A stretch of 64,000 bases of DNA from Microbacterium arborescens (GTDB taxonomy: Bacteria > Actinomycetota > Actinomycetes > Actinomycetales > Microbacteriaceae). The DNA is taken from contig NZ_CP128474.1 of the NCBI RefSeq assembly GCF_030369635.1, positions 1,488,001-1,552,000 of the forward strand, given 5' to 3'. Shown in pieces: positions 16,472 through 27,535 of this stretch. The notes under the pieces are model-generated. The model was not told the origin of the DNA. It worked only from the letters and a program-made list of their open reading frames with translations, and did no database searches. Position 1 is the stretch's first letter, and each line of letters starts with the position of its first letter. The position numbers and the translations under genes were made by a program.

Positions 16472-17304
16472 GCGTCGCCCCCGTTGCGAGAGAGCAGTTC
16501 GAGGAAGGTGTCGTGCAGGATGCCGTTGGTCGCGAGCGACGAGCGCGTCGACACCGATGGGGCGCCGTCGATGTCGGTGAAGCGTCCGCCTGCCTCGGTC
16601 ACGATCGGGACATGTGCGGCGATGTCGTACTCCTTCACCCCGAACTCGGCCACGAACTCCAACCGCCCCTCCGCGAGGAGCATGTACGGCCACGCGTCGC
16701 CGTAGCCACGATCGCGCCAGACGCGCCGCGAGAGGGCGAGGAGCTGTTCACCACGGCCGACCTCGTCCCACTGGTGGAGGCTCTGGAAGCTGATGCTCGA
16801 GTGCGCGAGATCATCGATCGATGACACCGATATGCGTCGGGGGGCGGTCTCGCCGGGAACGTTCGTCCAGGCGCCGCGGCCGGCGGCAGCCCACCACCGG
16901 CGCCCGATGGCCGGCTGACTCACGACACCCACCTCGGGCACGCCGTCGACGGCCAGAGCGATGAGCGTCGCCCACATGGGGATGCCCTTGAGGTAGTTCG
17001 CCGTGCCGTCGATGGGGTCGATGATCCACTGACGTCTGGCGTCGCCGGTGGCGCCGTATTCCTCGCCCAGCACGCCGTCGGCAGGCCGCTCCGCGCTCAA
17101 CAGGTCGCGGATGGCGCGCTCGGTGGCGAGATCGGCCTCGGTGACGTGCGACGCGTCCGCCTTCAGTTGCACGTCGAGGTCGGCCGCGTCGAATCGGGCC
17201 ATACTGACGGCGTCGGCCGCATCCGCAAGCCGGAGTGCGAATGCCAGGTCGTCGGCCAGGGCGTCTGCGGAAGCCGCTGTCGGATCCGGTGTGGTGGGGG
17301 TCAC
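16468..17304 (-). CDS. hisN: Histidinol-phosphatase-like inositol monophosphatase family protein
   Basis: The 278-residue protein has the IMPase metal-site motifs: Gly-Glu-Glu-Tyr-Gly (about 79-83), Asp-Pro-Ile-Asp-Gly-Thr-Ala-Asn-Tyr (about 96-104) and Tyr-Asp-Ile-Ala-Ala-His near 226. The segment Arg-Gly-Tyr-Gly-Asp-Ala-Trp-Pro-Tyr-Met-Leu-Leu-Ala-Glu-Gly resembles actinobacterial HisN more than SuhB. HisN hydrolyses histidinol phosphate in histidine synthesis. Inositol phosphatase activity cannot be excluded. The start is GTG 17304, exactly 6 nt after TATCCT (17316-17311), so the transcript is probably leaderless. It leads the three-gene minus-strand operon. Confidence 0.8.
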   Translation of the reverse strand: MTPTTPDPTAASADALADDLAFALRLADAADAVSMARFDAADLDVQLKADASHVTEADLATERAIRDLLSAERPADGVLGEEYGATGDARRQWIIDPIDGTANYLKGIPMWATLIALAVDGVPEVGVVSQPAIGRRWWAAAGRGAWTNVPGETAPRRISVSSIDDLAHSSISFQSLHQWDEVGRGEQLLALSRRVWRDRGYGDAWPYMLLAEGRLEFVAEFGVKEYDIAAHVPIVTEAGGRFTDIDGAPSVSTRSSLATNGILHDTFLELLSRNGGDA

Positions 17305-17336
17305 GGCTCAAGGATACGACGCGCCGGGGGCCCCGA

Positions 17337-17366
17337 TTGGCGTCGTGACGTGAAGTGGGGTAACGT
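17337..17366 (+). promoter_or_regulatory. Promoter of tRNA-Lys
   Basis: TTGGCG (17337-17342) and TAACGT (17361-17366) are separated by 18 bp. Transcription would start about 25 nt before the mature tRNA. This is one of the few places in the window with both hexamers recognisable. Confidence 0.6.
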
Positions 17367-17398
17367 TTCTCCTCGGTTCGCTTCACTGCGAACAGCCT

Positions 17399-17474
17399 GC
17401 ACCTCTAGCTCAATCGGCAGAGCAACTGACTCTTAATCAGTGGGTTCTGGGTTCGAGTCCCAGGGGGTGCACCA
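17399..17474 (+). tRNA. tRNA-Lys (anticodon CTT)
   Basis: A full cloverleaf is visible. The acceptor pairs GCACCTC with GGGGTGC, the D stem GCTC with GAGC, and the anticodon stem ACTGA with TCAGT around the loop CTCTTAA. The anticodon CTT is at 17432-17434. The T arm contains GGTTCGAGTCC and CCA is encoded at 17472-17474. Confidence 0.97.
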
Positions 17475-17475
17475 G

Positions 17476-17517
17476 CACGAAGGCCCCGCAACTCTCGCCA
17501 GTCGCGGGGCCTTCGTG
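17476..17517 (+). terminator. Terminator after tRNA-Lys
   Basis: CACGAAGGCCCCGC (17476-17489) pairs perfectly with GCGGGGCCTTCGTG (17504-17517) around a 14-nt loop. It begins two bases past the tRNA. Confidence 0.8.
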
Positions 17518-17618
17518 TGTTGTGCGAACGTGAGCCGACGCGAATGGTCGCATCGGCATCGGCAGAGGTGCCGTTTACGTCGGCTCGACCGCCGGGAGTG
17601 GTGGCGGTCTGGGGCTCG

Positions 17619-17624
17619 TAGGCT
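17619..17624 (+). promoter_or_regulatory. Leaderless -10 box of the thiolase gene
   Basis: TAGGCT ends exactly 6 nt before the ATG at 17631, so transcription should begin at the start codon. Confidence 0.5.
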
Positions 17625-17630
17625 GAGTGC

Positions 17631-18815
17631 ATGACCACGCCCGAGATCGTCATCGTCGCCGCTGCCCGCACGCCGCAAGGCCGCCTGCAGGGCGCGCTGT
17701 CGTCGATGCCGGCCCCCGAGCTCGGTGGCGCCGCCATTGCCGGTGCTCTCTCCGCATCGGGCGTCGAGGCCGCGTCGGTGGACGCCGTCATCATGGGGCA
17801 GGTCCTCCCGGCGGGCAATGGACAGAATCCCGCACGGCAGGCGGCGCTGTCCGGCGGCATCGGTTGGGACGTCCCCGCATCCAGCGTCAACAAAGTCTGT
17901 CTCTCCGGGCTCACGGCGATCATCGACGCGTCGCGCATGATCGCCCTCGGAGATGCTGAGGTGGTCGTCGCCGGAGGCATGGAATCTATGAGCCGGGCAC
18001 CCCACCTTCTGCCCGGATCCCGCTCCGGTTGGTCGTACGGCTCGATCGAGGTGCTCGACCACGCTGCCTTCGACGGCCTCACCGATGCGTACGATCGCGA
18101 GAGCATGGGGGCGTCGACCGAGCGCCTCAACCCGCGTTTCGCCGTGTCACGAGGAGATCAGGATGCCGTGGCCGCACGCTCGCATGAGCGCGCCGCTGCG
18201 GCACGGGCCGAGGGCCGCTTCAGCGCAGAGATGGCGGCCGTGACGGTGCCGCAGCGACGTGGGGAGCCGGTCATCGTCGATGCCGACGAAGGCATCCGTC
18301 CCGACACCACGCTCGAGACTCTCGCGGGCCTGCGTCCCGCTTTCGCGAAGGGCGGCTCGATTACCGCCGGCAATGCGTCGCAGATCTCCGACGGTGCCGC
18401 AGTGGTCATTCTGACCACCCGAGACCGGGCGGAGCGCGAGGGATGGACGGTGATGGCCGCGCTCGGCGCCAATGGTCAGGTCGCCGGGCCCGACAACTCA
18501 CTGCACGAGCAGCCCGCCGCCGCGATCGAACGCGCACTGGCCAAGGACGGCATCGCGGTATCCGACGTGGATCTCATCGAGATCAACGAGGCCTTCGGCT
18601 CGGTCGTCGCCGCCTCGGAGCGTCGCCTCGGTGTCTCATCCGACATCGTCAACGTCGACGGAGGCGGGATCGCGCTCGGGCACCCCATCGGTGCGTCGGG
18701 CGCACGTCTCGTCGTGCACCTGGCGCACGAACTCGTGCGTCGCGGAGCGGGCACGGCCGTGGCGGGGCTCTGCGGTGGTGGTGGACAGGGCGAGGCGCTG
18801 ATCCTCACGCGCTGA
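17631..18815 (+). CDS. Acetyl-CoA C-acetyltransferase (thiolase)
   Basis: The 394-residue protein is a thiolase II-type enzyme that condenses two acetyl-CoA or cleaves acetoacetyl-CoA. The nucleophilic cysteine is Cys90 in Asn-Lys-Val-Cys-Leu-Ser-Gly. Asn-Glu-Ala-Phe-Gly, Gly-His-Pro-Ile-Gly-Ala-Ser-Gly-Ala-Arg and the terminal Gly-Leu-Cys-Gly-Gly-Gly-Gly-Gln-Gly carry the other catalytic Asn, His and Cys. Length is normal for the family. It stands alone with its own leaderless promoter, so its pathway (fatty acid oxidation, ketone bodies or isoprenoid supply) cannot be fixed from context. A short CCCGCC/GGCGGG hairpin follows it. Confidence 0.93.
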   Translation: MTTPEIVIVAAARTPQGRLQGALSSMPAPELGGAAIAGALSASGVEAASVDAVIMGQVLPAGNGQNPARQAALSGGIGWDVPASSVNKVCLSGLTAIIDASRMIALGDAEVVVAGGMESMSRAPHLLPGSRSGWSYGSIEVLDHAAFDGLTDAYDRESMGASTERLNPRFAVSRGDQDAVAARSHERAAAARAEGRFSAEMAAVTVPQRRGEPVIVDADEGIRPDTTLETLAGLRPAFAKGGSITAGNASQISDGAAVVILTTRDRAEREGWTVMAALGANGQVAGPDNSLHEQPAAAIERALAKDGIAVSDVDLIEINEAFGSVVAASERRLGVSSDIVNVDGGGIALGHPIGASGARLVVHLAHELVRRGAGTAVAGLCGGGGQGEALILTR

Positions 18816-18843
18816 TACCCGCGAGCCAGCCCGCCTGGGCGGG

Positions 18844-19101
18844 TCAGCGGCGGTTGCGCTTGACCCGCTCGGTGAACAGCTCGTCGCGGTCGACCTTGGA
18901 GTCATCCGCGATGAGGCGTCCGCGCGCCCCACGGTAGCTGTCGACCACGGCGCCGATCGCGAGCGCCAGCGTGATACCCCAGCTCAGCCACGCGAGAGCG
19001 GTGCGCCACGTGAAGGGCTCGTCGCTTCGGGCCGAGCGGAGCAGCGTCACGCCGCCGGTGATCGCGGAGAAGAGGCCGGTGCCGAAGAGGTACTTGCGCA
19101 T
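18844..19101 (-). CDS. Small membrane protein (85 aa), unknown function
   Basis: ATG 19101 gives 85 residues with a hydrophobic N-terminal segment (about 5-22), a second helix (about 33-53), and a charged C-terminal tail. TACGTT at 19113-19108 ends 6 nt before the ATG, matching the leaderless promoter pattern and supporting this start. The frame stays open far upstream, across otsA on the other strand, but that part has no matching codon use. I do not recognise a family. Confidence 0.65.
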   Translation of the reverse strand: MRKYLFGTGLFSAITGGVTLLRSARSDEPFTWRTALAWLSWGITLALAIGAVVDSYRGARGRLIADDSKVDRDELFTERVKRNRR

Positions 19102-19182
19102 ACCACAAACGTAGCTTCCCCCAAGGGGCGCCGGGTGCGCAGGTAGGCTGGAGCCATCGCCGATCGCAGCCTGGAGGCATGC

Positions 19183-20664
19183 ATGAGCACCGCTGATTTC
19201 GTCGTCGTCGCCAACCGGCTTCCGGTTGACCGGAACACGGACGGTGGTGGAGACGGGGAATGGCGCCGTTCGCCCGGAGGGCTCGTCACGGCTCTCGAGC
19301 CCGTCATGCGGCGTACCGAAGGCGCTTGGGTCGGTTGGCCCGGGAAGCCCGATCTCGAGTTCGACCCGTTCGACTTCGACGGCATGCAGCTCGTTCCCGT
19401 CGCACTCAGCGCCGCGGACGTCGAGGACTACTACGAGGGTTTCTCCAACGACACCATCTGGCCGCTCTACCACGACGTCATCGCCGCCCCCCGATACCGC
19501 CGTAACTGGTGGGAGGCATACCAGCGCGTGAACCGGCGCTTCGCCGAAGCCGCGGCGGCGGCTGCCGCGGACGGCGGCACCGTGTGGGTGCAGGACTATC
19601 AGCTGCAGCTCGTGCCCAAGATGCTGCGCGACATGCGGCCCGATCTCACGATCGGCTACTTCCATCACATCCCGTTCCCGGCCTACGGTCTCTACTCGCA
19701 GCTTCCCTGGCGTAAGCAGGTGCTGGAGGGGCTTCTGGGCGCCGACGTCATCGGCTTCCAGCGTGTGGCGGACGCGGGCAACTTCGCACGCGCGGTGAGG
19801 CGACAGCTGCGCTACGAGACGAAGGCGAGCGGCATCCGCGTTCCGGCTGACGGCGGCGGGCACCGCACCGCACTCGCGAAGGCGTTCCCGATCTCGATCT
19901 CGACCGACGATTACATCGAGCTCGCGCAGCGCCCCGACATCCAGGCCCGGGCCGCGGAGATCCGCGAAGACCTCGGCAACCCGAAGACCGTGCTGCTCGG
20001 CGTGGACCGTCTCGACTACACCAAGGGCATCCGTCACCGGCTGAAGGCCTTCGGTGAGCTCATCGAAGACGGCCGGGTCTCGGTCGAGGACGCGACCCTC
20101 GTGCAGGTGGCGAGCCCCAGCCGCGAGCGCGTCGAGTCATACGTGCAGTTGCGTGACGAGATCGAGCTCACGGTCGCCCGCATCAACGGCGATCACGACA
20201 CGTGGGGTCACAGCGCGATCCGATACATGCATCAGGCATTCCCGCGCGAGGAGATGGTGGCCCTGTTCCTCGCGGCCGACGTCATGCTCGTCACCGCTCT
20301 TCGCGACGGCATGAACCTGGTGGCGAAGGAGTACGTCGCCAGCCGCATCGACAATCGCGGGGTGCTCGTACTGAGCGAATTCGCCGGCGCTGCCGACGAG
20401 CTCGCGAGCGCCGTGCGCATCAACCCGCACGACATCGACGGTATGAAGGACGCCATCGTACGGGCGATCGAGATGCCCGCAGCCGAGCAGGGGCGGCGCA
20501 TGCGCGCGCTGCGCAAGCGCGTGCGCGAGCACAATGTCGACGATTGGTCGCGCTCGTTCCTCGACGCTTTGGCCGCTGCCGGTCGATCGAGCAGCCCCGC
20601 GCATTCGGCGGCTTCCGCCCGTTCCGTCTCGACGGCCATGACGGAAGCCGAGCACAACGCATGA
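19183..20664 (+). CDS. otsA: Trehalose-6-phosphate synthase
   Basis: The 493-residue GT20 enzyme joins UDP- or another NDP-glucose to glucose-6-phosphate. Diagnostic segments are Val-Val-Ala-Asn-Arg-Leu-Pro-Val, Ser-Pro-Gly-Gly-Leu-Val-Thr-Ala-Leu, Val-Gln-Asp-Tyr-Gln-Leu-Gln-Leu-Val-Pro, Gly-Val-Asp-Arg-Leu-Asp-Tyr-Thr-Lys-Gly-Ile, and Arg-Asp-Gly-Met-Asn-Leu-Val-Ala-Lys-Glu. The family motifs are intact. A -10 TAGGCT is at 19144-19149 and GGAGG lies 5 nt before the ATG. The stop overlaps otsB in ATGA, so the two trehalose genes are coupled. Confidence 0.96.
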   Translation: MSTADFVVVANRLPVDRNTDGGGDGEWRRSPGGLVTALEPVMRRTEGAWVGWPGKPDLEFDPFDFDGMQLVPVALSAADVEDYYEGFSNDTIWPLYHDVIAAPRYRRNWWEAYQRVNRRFAEAAAAAAADGGTVWVQDYQLQLVPKMLRDMRPDLTIGYFHHIPFPAYGLYSQLPWRKQVLEGLLGADVIGFQRVADAGNFARAVRRQLRYETKASGIRVPADGGGHRTALAKAFPISISTDDYIELAQRPDIQARAAEIREDLGNPKTVLLGVDRLDYTKGIRHRLKAFGELIEDGRVSVEDATLVQVASPSRERVESYVQLRDEIELTVARINGDHDTWGHSAIRYMHQAFPREEMVALFLAADVMLVTALRDGMNLVAKEYVASRIDNRGVLVLSEFAGAADELASAVRINPHDIDGMKDAIVRAIEMPAAEQGRRMRALRKRVREHNVDDWSRSFLDALAAAGRSSSPAHSAASARSVSTAMTEAEHNA

Positions 20665-21452
20665 CCGCTCCGACGTTCACCTCCCGTGCGGGACTCGAGG
20701 CTGCGGTGGATCGCGCCGCGAAAGCACGCCACCTGCTCGTCGCCCTCGACTTCGACGGCACTCTCGCGCCCCTGGTCGACGAGCCCATGTCGGCGCGCAT
20801 GCTCCCCGCCGCACGCGATGCCCTCGCACGTCTCTCGCACGCTCCGGCCACGACGGTCGCGCTCGTGTCCGGTCGGACGCTCGAACATCTCGCGGAGATA
20901 TCGGAGCGCGATCCCGACTCGCGAATCCACCTCGCCGGCTCGCACGGCGCGGAGTTCTGGCATCCGGATGCCGGTTCGGAACAGGATTCCGACGATGATG
21001 CCGAGCTCCGCGATGCGCTGACCGCGCGGGCGGAAGCGATCATCGAGGGGGTCGAGGGGGCATGGATCGAACACAAGCGGTTCGGATTCGGCCTTCACAC
21101 GCGTCTCGCCGAACCCGCGGCCGCCGCCGAAGCAGCAGCCCGGATCGATGAGCTCGTCCGTGTCGAGGCCCCGACGTGGCGTCGTCGCACCGGGCAGGAC
21201 ATCCTCGAGTTCGCGTCGCGACACGAGGGCAAGGACTCCGCGGTGCGGAGCCTCCGCGAGCGCGTCGGCGCCGACGTGGTCGTCTTCGCGGGCGACGACG
21301 TGACCGACGAAGACGCCTTGCGGTCGCTCGAGGCCGGCGACGTGGGCATCCGGGTCGGCGGGGGAGAGACGGTCGCCGAATACCGGGTGGCGGATGCGGC
21401 CGCGCTCGCGGTGCTGCTCGGCCGGCTCGCCGAGTCTCGCGCGGGGGAATGA
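20661..21452 (+). CDS. otsB: Trehalose-6-phosphate phosphatase
   Basis: From the ATGA overlap at 20661 the product is 263 residues. It is a HAD-superfamily phosphatase with Asp-Phe-Asp-Gly-Thr-Leu-Ala-Pro-Leu as motif I, Val-Ser-Gly-Arg as motif II, and Gly-Asp-Asp-Val-Thr-Asp-Glu-Asp as the magnesium-binding motif IV. It removes phosphate from trehalose-6-phosphate to give trehalose, an osmoprotectant and storage sugar. The pair otsA-otsB forms a minimal trehalose operon. Confidence 0.94.
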   Translation: MTAPTFTSRAGLEAAVDRAAKARHLLVALDFDGTLAPLVDEPMSARMLPAARDALARLSHAPATTVALVSGRTLEHLAEISERDPDSRIHLAGSHGAEFWHPDAGSEQDSDDDAELRDALTARAEAIIEGVEGAWIEHKRFGFGLHTRLAEPAAAAEAAARIDELVRVEAPTWRRRTGQDILEFASRHEGKDSAVRSLRERVGADVVVFAGDDVTDEDALRSLEAGDVGIRVGGGETVAEYRVADAAALAVLLGRLAESRAGE

Positions 21453-21469
21453 GCTCCGGCGCTCGGGCA

Positions 21470-21475
21470 TAGAAT
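21470..21475 (+). promoter_or_regulatory. Leaderless -10 box of ilvD
   Basis: TAGAAT ends exactly 6 nt before the ilvD ATG at 21482, and no Shine-Dalgarno is present between them. Leaderless initiation is predicted. Confidence 0.55.
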
Positions 21476-21481
21476 TCGAGA

Positions 21482-23188
21482 ATGCCCGACAGCTCCGAGA
21501 CCATCGACATCAAGCCCCGCAGTCGTGCCGTCACCGACGGCATCGAAGCCACGACCTCCCGAGGGATGCTCCGTGCCGTCGGCATGGGGGATGAGGACTG
21601 GGACAAGCCCCAGATCGGCATCGCCTCGAGCTGGAACGAGATCACCCCGTGCAACCTGAGCCTCGACCGGCTCGCCCAGGGGGCCAAGGAGGGCGTCCAC
21701 TCCGGCGGCGGTTACCCGCTGCAGTTCGGCACCATCTCCGTCTCGGACGGCATCTCGATGGGCCATGAGGGCATGCACTTCTCGCTGGTCTCGCGCGAGG
21801 TCATCGCCGACTCCGTCGAGGCCGTCATCATGGCCGAGCGGCTCGACGGTACCGTCCTGCTGGCAGGCTGCGACAAGTCCATCCCCGGCATGATGATGGC
21901 GAGTGCCCGCCTCGGGCTCTCGAGTGTCTTCCTGTACGCGGGGTCGACGATGCCGGGCTGGGTGAAGCTCAGCGACGGCACCGAGAAGGACGTCACGATC
22001 ATCGACTCGTTCGAGGGCGTCGGTGCGTGCCGCGCCGGCAAGATGAGCGAGGCCGACCTCAAGCGCATCGAGTGTGCGATCGTGCCCGGCGAGGGAGCCT
22101 GCGGCGGCATGTACACGGCCAACACCATGGCCTCTGTCGGCGAGGCCCTCGGCCTCAGCCTGCCGGGCTCCGCCGCCCCGCCGTCGGCCGACCGCCGCCG
22201 CGACTACTACGCGCACCGCTCGGGTGAGGCTGTGGTCAACCTCCTGCGCCAGGGGATCACGACGAAGGACATCCTGACGAAGGAGGCGTTCGAGAACGCG
22301 ATCGCCCTCGTCATGGCTCTCGGAGGCTCGACGAACGCCGTCCTCCATCTGCTCGCCATCGCCCGCGAGGCAGAGGTCGACCTCAGCCTGCACGACTTCA
22401 ACCGGATCGGTGACAAGACTCCGCACGTGGCGGACATGAAGCCGTTCGGCCAGTACGTCATGAACGACGTCGACCGTCACGGTGGCATCCCCGTCGTGAT
22501 GAAGGCGATGCTCGACGAGGGACTGCTGCACGGTGACGCGCTCACGGTGACGGGCAAGACCCTCGCCGAGAACCTCCGCGACCTCGACCCCGAGCCCATC
22601 GACGGCAAGGTCATCCACACGTTCGACAACCCCATCCACGCCAGCGGCGGCATCACGATCCTGCACGGGTCGCTCGCCCCCGAGGGGGCGGTCGTGAAGA
22701 CCGCCGGCTTCGACGCCACGGTGTTCGAGGGCCCCGCACGCGTCTTCGAGCGCGAGCGCGCGGCGATGGATGCCGTCGCGAACGGCGAGATCGAGCCGGG
22801 CTCGGTCATCGTCATCCGCTACGAGGGCCCGAAGGGCGGACCGGGTATGCGAGAGATGCTCGCCATCACGGCGGCCATCAAGGGCGCCGGGCTCGGGAAA
22901 GATGTACTACTCTTGACGGACGGACGATTCTCAGGCGGCACAACCGGCCTGTGCATCGGCCACATAGCACCCGAAGCGGTGGACGCAGGTCCCATCGCAT
23001 TCGTGCGCGATGGTGATCTGATACGGGTCGATATCGCGGCTCGCTCCCTCGACCTACTCGTCGACGAGGCTGAGCTGAACGCCCGCCGTGACGGCTGGGC
23101 TCCTCTTCCCCCGCGCTATACCCGTGGCGTTCTGGCCAAGTACTCCAAGCTCGTGCGCTCCGCCGCGGAGGGCGCGACCACCGGCTGA
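21482..23188 (+). CDS. ilvD: Dihydroxy-acid dehydratase
   Basis: The 568-residue iron-sulfur enzyme makes the 2-keto acids for valine and isoleucine. Cluster-linked cysteines occur in [15 protein letters not shown] and [12 protein letters not shown]. Length is normal. ilvB starts 46 bp downstream. Codon choice changes near 22910-23060, where GTA, CTA, TTG and ATA codons otherwise rare here cluster (see findings). Its transcript is probably leaderless. Confidence 0.97.
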   Translation: MPDSSETIDIKPRSRAVTDGIEATTSRGMLRAVGMGDEDWDKPQIGIASSWNEITPCNLSLDRLAQGAKEGVHSGGGYPLQFGTISVSDGISMGHEGMHFSLVSREVIADSVEAVIMAERLDGTVLLAGCDKSIPGMMMASARLGLSSVFLYAGSTMPGWVKLSDGTEKDVTIIDSFEGVGACRAGKMSEADLKRIECAIVPGEGACGGMYTANTMASVGEALGLSLPGSAAPPSADRRRDYYAHRSGEAVVNLLRQGITTKDILTKEAFENAIALVMALGGSTNAVLHLLAIAREAEVDLSLHDFNRIGDKTPHVADMKPFGQYVMNDVDRHGGIPVVMKAMLDEGLLHGDALTVTGKTLAENLRDLDPEPIDGKVIHTFDNPIHASGGITILHGSLAPEGAVVKTAGFDATVFEGPARVFERERAAMDAVANGEIEPGSVIVIRYEGPKGGPGMREMLAITAAIKGAGLGKDVLLLTDGRFSGGTTGLCIGHIAPEAVDAGPIAFVRDGDLIRVDIAARSLDLLVDEAELNARRDGWAPLPPRYTRGVLAKYSKLVRSAAEGATTG

Positions 23189-23234
23189 CTTCGGCTCCGA
23201 CATCGTCTCCTCTTCTTCAGCGAGGTTCATCACC

Positions 23235-25037
23235 ATGTCCACCGACATCTCCGCGGCCATTCCCCGGCCGCCGTCCCGCACCCCCTCAGCTCCCGTGATG
23301 ACGGGAGCGGAGGCCGTCGTCCGCTCGCTCGACAATCTCGGTGTCACCGAGGTCTTCGGGCTGCCGGGCGGCGCGATCATGCCCGTCTACGATCCACTCA
23401 TGGACGACGAGGCCGTACGCCACATCCTCGTTCGTCACGAGCAGGGCGCAGGGCACGCGGCCGAAGGCTACGCCTCGGCGTCGGGTCGGGTCGGGGTCGC
23501 CATCGCGACCTCGGGTCCCGGCGCGACGAACCTCGTGACCGCGATCGCCGACGCCTACATGGACTCCGTGCCACTTGTCTGCATCACGGGCCAGGTGTTC
23601 TCGACCCTCATGGGAACGGATGCCTTCCAAGAGGCCGACATCGTCGGCATCACGATGCCGATCACGAAGCACTCCTTCCTGGTGAAGACCGCCGAGGAGA
23701 TCCCCGGTGCGATCGCGGCGGCGTTCGAGATCGCCGGCACCGGCCGGCCCGGCCCCGTCCTCGTCGACATCACGAAGGACGCTCAACAGAACACCGCGCC
23801 GTTCGTCTGGCCGCCGAAGGTCGATCTGCCGGGCTACCGCCCGGTGACGAAGGCGCACGGCAAGCAGATCCAGGCGGCCGCCCAGCTTCTCGCCGAGTCG
23901 CAGAAGCCGGTCCTCTACGTCGGCGGCGGCGTGATCCGGGGCCGCGCCTCCGACGAGCTGCTGACCCTCGCCGAGGCGACCGGCGCGCCTGTCGTCACGA
24001 CGCTCATGGCCCGCGGCGCTTTCCCCGACTCCCACCCGCAGCATCTGGGAATGCCCGGCATGCACGGCACGGTCCCGGCCGTGCTCGCACTGCAGGAGTC
24101 CGATCTGATCGTCGCCCTCGGTGCCCGCTTCGACGACCGGGTGACCGGCAAGGCATCGCTCTTCGCCCCGAACGCGAAGGTCGTGCACGTCGACATCGAT
24201 CCCGCCGAGATCTCGAAGATCCGCTTCGCAGACGTGCCCATCGTGGGAGACGTGCGCGACGTGCTCGTCGACCTCGAATCGGCGTTCCGCGGCGTGATCG
24301 GCGACGGAAAGCCCGACACGACCGAGTGGTGGGCCTACCTCGACGGCCTCCGCGAGGAGTTCCCGCTCGGCTACGCGCCGACGACCGACGGCCTGCTGTC
24401 TCCGCAGCACGTGATCCAGCGGATCGGCGAGCTCACCGGACCCGAGGGCGTGTACGCATCGGGGGTGGGCCAGCACCAGATGTGGGCCGCGCAGTTCATC
24501 AAGTACGAGCGTCCCAACTCGTGGCTCAACTCCGGCGGCGCCGGCACCATGGGCTACGCGGTCCCGGCGGCCATGGGCGCGAAGGTGGCCCAGCCCGACC
24601 GTGTGGTCTGGGCGATCGACGGCGACGGGTGCTTCCAGATGACCAATCAGGAGCTGGCGACCTGCGTCATCAACCAGATCCCGATCAAGGTCGCGATCAT
24701 CAACAACTCGTCGCTCGGCATGGTGCGCCAGTGGCAGACGCTGTTCTTCGACGGCCGCCACTCGAACACCGACCTGAACACCGGGCACGGGACGGCGCGC
24801 ATCCCCGACTTCGTCAAGCTCGGCGAGGCGTACGGTTGCCTCGCCATCCGGGTCGAGACCGAAGACCAGATCGATGACGCGATCAAGCTGGCGCTCGAGA
24901 CGAACGATCGCCCCGTCGTGATCGACTTCGTCGTGAGCGCCGACGCCATGGTGTGGCCGATGGTCCCGCAGGGGGTCAGCAACAGCTACATCCAGTACGC
25001 CCGCGAGCACGCGCCCGCATTCGACGAGGAGGCCTGA
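23235..25037 (+). CDS. ilvB: Acetolactate synthase, large subunit
   Basis: ATG 23235 gives a 600-residue thiamine-diphosphate enzyme that makes acetolactate and acetohydroxybutyrate. It has Gly-Leu-Pro-Gly-Gly-Ala-Ile and the ThDP glutamate in Arg-His-Glu-Gln-Gly-Ala near the N-terminus, and the ThDP-binding Gly-Asp-Gly-Cys-Phe-Gln-Met followed by Asn-Asn-Ser. The upstream gap contains CTCCTC and GCGAGG that could pair around the ribosome site. No leader peptide rich in Ile, Leu or Val codons was found there. ilvN follows one base after the stop. Confidence 0.96.
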   Translation: MSTDISAAIPRPPSRTPSAPVMTGAEAVVRSLDNLGVTEVFGLPGGAIMPVYDPLMDDEAVRHILVRHEQGAGHAAEGYASASGRVGVAIATSGPGATNLVTAIADAYMDSVPLVCITGQVFSTLMGTDAFQEADIVGITMPITKHSFLVKTAEEIPGAIAAAFEIAGTGRPGPVLVDITKDAQQNTAPFVWPPKVDLPGYRPVTKAHGKQIQAAAQLLAESQKPVLYVGGGVIRGRASDELLTLAEATGAPVVTTLMARGAFPDSHPQHLGMPGMHGTVPAVLALQESDLIVALGARFDDRVTGKASLFAPNAKVVHVDIDPAEISKIRFADVPIVGDVRDVLVDLESAFRGVIGDGKPDTTEWWAYLDGLREEFPLGYAPTTDGLLSPQHVIQRIGELTGPEGVYASGVGQHQMWAAQFIKYERPNSWLNSGGAGTMGYAVPAAMGAKVAQPDRVVWAIDGDGCFQMTNQELATCVINQIPIKVAIINNSSLGMVRQWQTLFFDGRHSNTDLNTGHGTARIPDFVKLGEAYGCLAIRVETEDQIDDAIKLALETNDRPVVIDFVVSADAMVWPMVPQGVSNSYIQYAREHAPAFDEEA

Positions 25038-25038
25038 G

Positions 25039-25548
25039 ATGTCGCGCCACGTGCTGAGCCTCCTGGTGGAGGACAAGCCGGGTCTGCTGACCCGTGTCGC
25101 CGGGCTGTTCGCCCGACGCGGCTTCAACATCGAGTCGCTCGCCGTCGGTGTGACGGAGGTGCCGGGCCTCTCGCGCATCACCGTCGTCGTCGACGTCGAG
25201 GAACTGCCGCTCGAGCAGGTGACGAAGCAGCTGAACAAGCTCGTCAACGTCATCAAGATCGTCGAGCTCGACTTCTCGTCGTCGGTGCAGCGCGAACACA
25301 TCCTCATCAAGGTGCGTGCTGACAACCAGACCCGCTCGAATGTCATCGAGGTCGCGAACCTGTTCCGCGCGGCGATCGTCGATTACGCCCCCGACGCCCT
25401 GGTGGTCGAGGTGACCGGAGACCGCGGCAAGATCGACGCGATCCTCCGCGCTTTCGAGCCCTTCGGTATCAAGGAACTCGCACAGTCGGGTCTGCTCGCC
25501 ATCGGGCGCGGCGGTAAGAGCATCACCGAGCGCGTTCTGCGCGGCTGA
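25039..25548 (+). CDS. ilvN: Acetolactate synthase, small regulatory subunit
   Basis: The 169-residue subunit starts with an ACT domain (Leu-Ser-Leu-Leu-Val-Glu-Asp-Lys-Pro-Gly-Leu-Leu-Thr-Arg-Val-Ala-Gly-Leu-Phe-Ala) that binds valine, followed by the C-terminal ALS_ss domain. It stimulates IlvB and confers feedback inhibition. One base separates its ATG from the ilvB stop. Confidence 0.97.
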   Translation: MSRHVLSLLVEDKPGLLTRVAGLFARRGFNIESLAVGVTEVPGLSRITVVVDVEELPLEQVTKQLNKLVNVIKIVELDFSSSVQREHILIKVRADNQTRSNVIEVANLFRAAIVDYAPDALVVEVTGDRGKIDAILRAFEPFGIKELAQSGLLAIGRGGKSITERVLRG

Positions 25549-26610
<1,062 letters not shown>

Positions 26611-26681
26611 CCCGTGACGAGCGGCACCGCCCGCTCCGCGACCCTCGGCGGCACCCCGTCGAGCCCGGCCTCGTGCCACGG

Positions 26682-26711
26682 AAGCCCGGTCCCCATCAGG
26701 GGCCGGGCTTT
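26682..26711 (+). terminator. Terminator of the ilv cluster
   Basis: AAGCCCGGTCCCC pairs with GGGGCCGGGCTT around an ATCA loop, with a short T-run. One G-U or mismatch position is tolerated in the stem. Confidence 0.8.
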
Positions 26712-26752
26712 CGGCGTGCGCCGATACCACCGAGACCTTTTACGATGGAGGC

Positions 26753-27478
<726 letters not shown>

Positions 27479-27535
27479 CGCGCCCGGCTTGTTCGCGCAG
27501 ATCGGCTGCCGGCTGCCGGGCGCTACTCTGAACAT

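Noticed and set aside
23189..23234. Branched-chain leader peptide upstream of ilvB
   Set aside because: The 46-bp gap has no start codon followed by Ile, Leu or Val codons. Only a weak CTCCTC/GAGG pairing over the ribosome site is seen.
23286..25346. Long minus-strand open frame opposite ilvB/ilvN
   Set aside because: It mirrors real ilvB and ilvN codons. Long antisense frames are expected from the strong GC bias at third positions, and the translation is low-complexity Arg/Asp/His with no domain.
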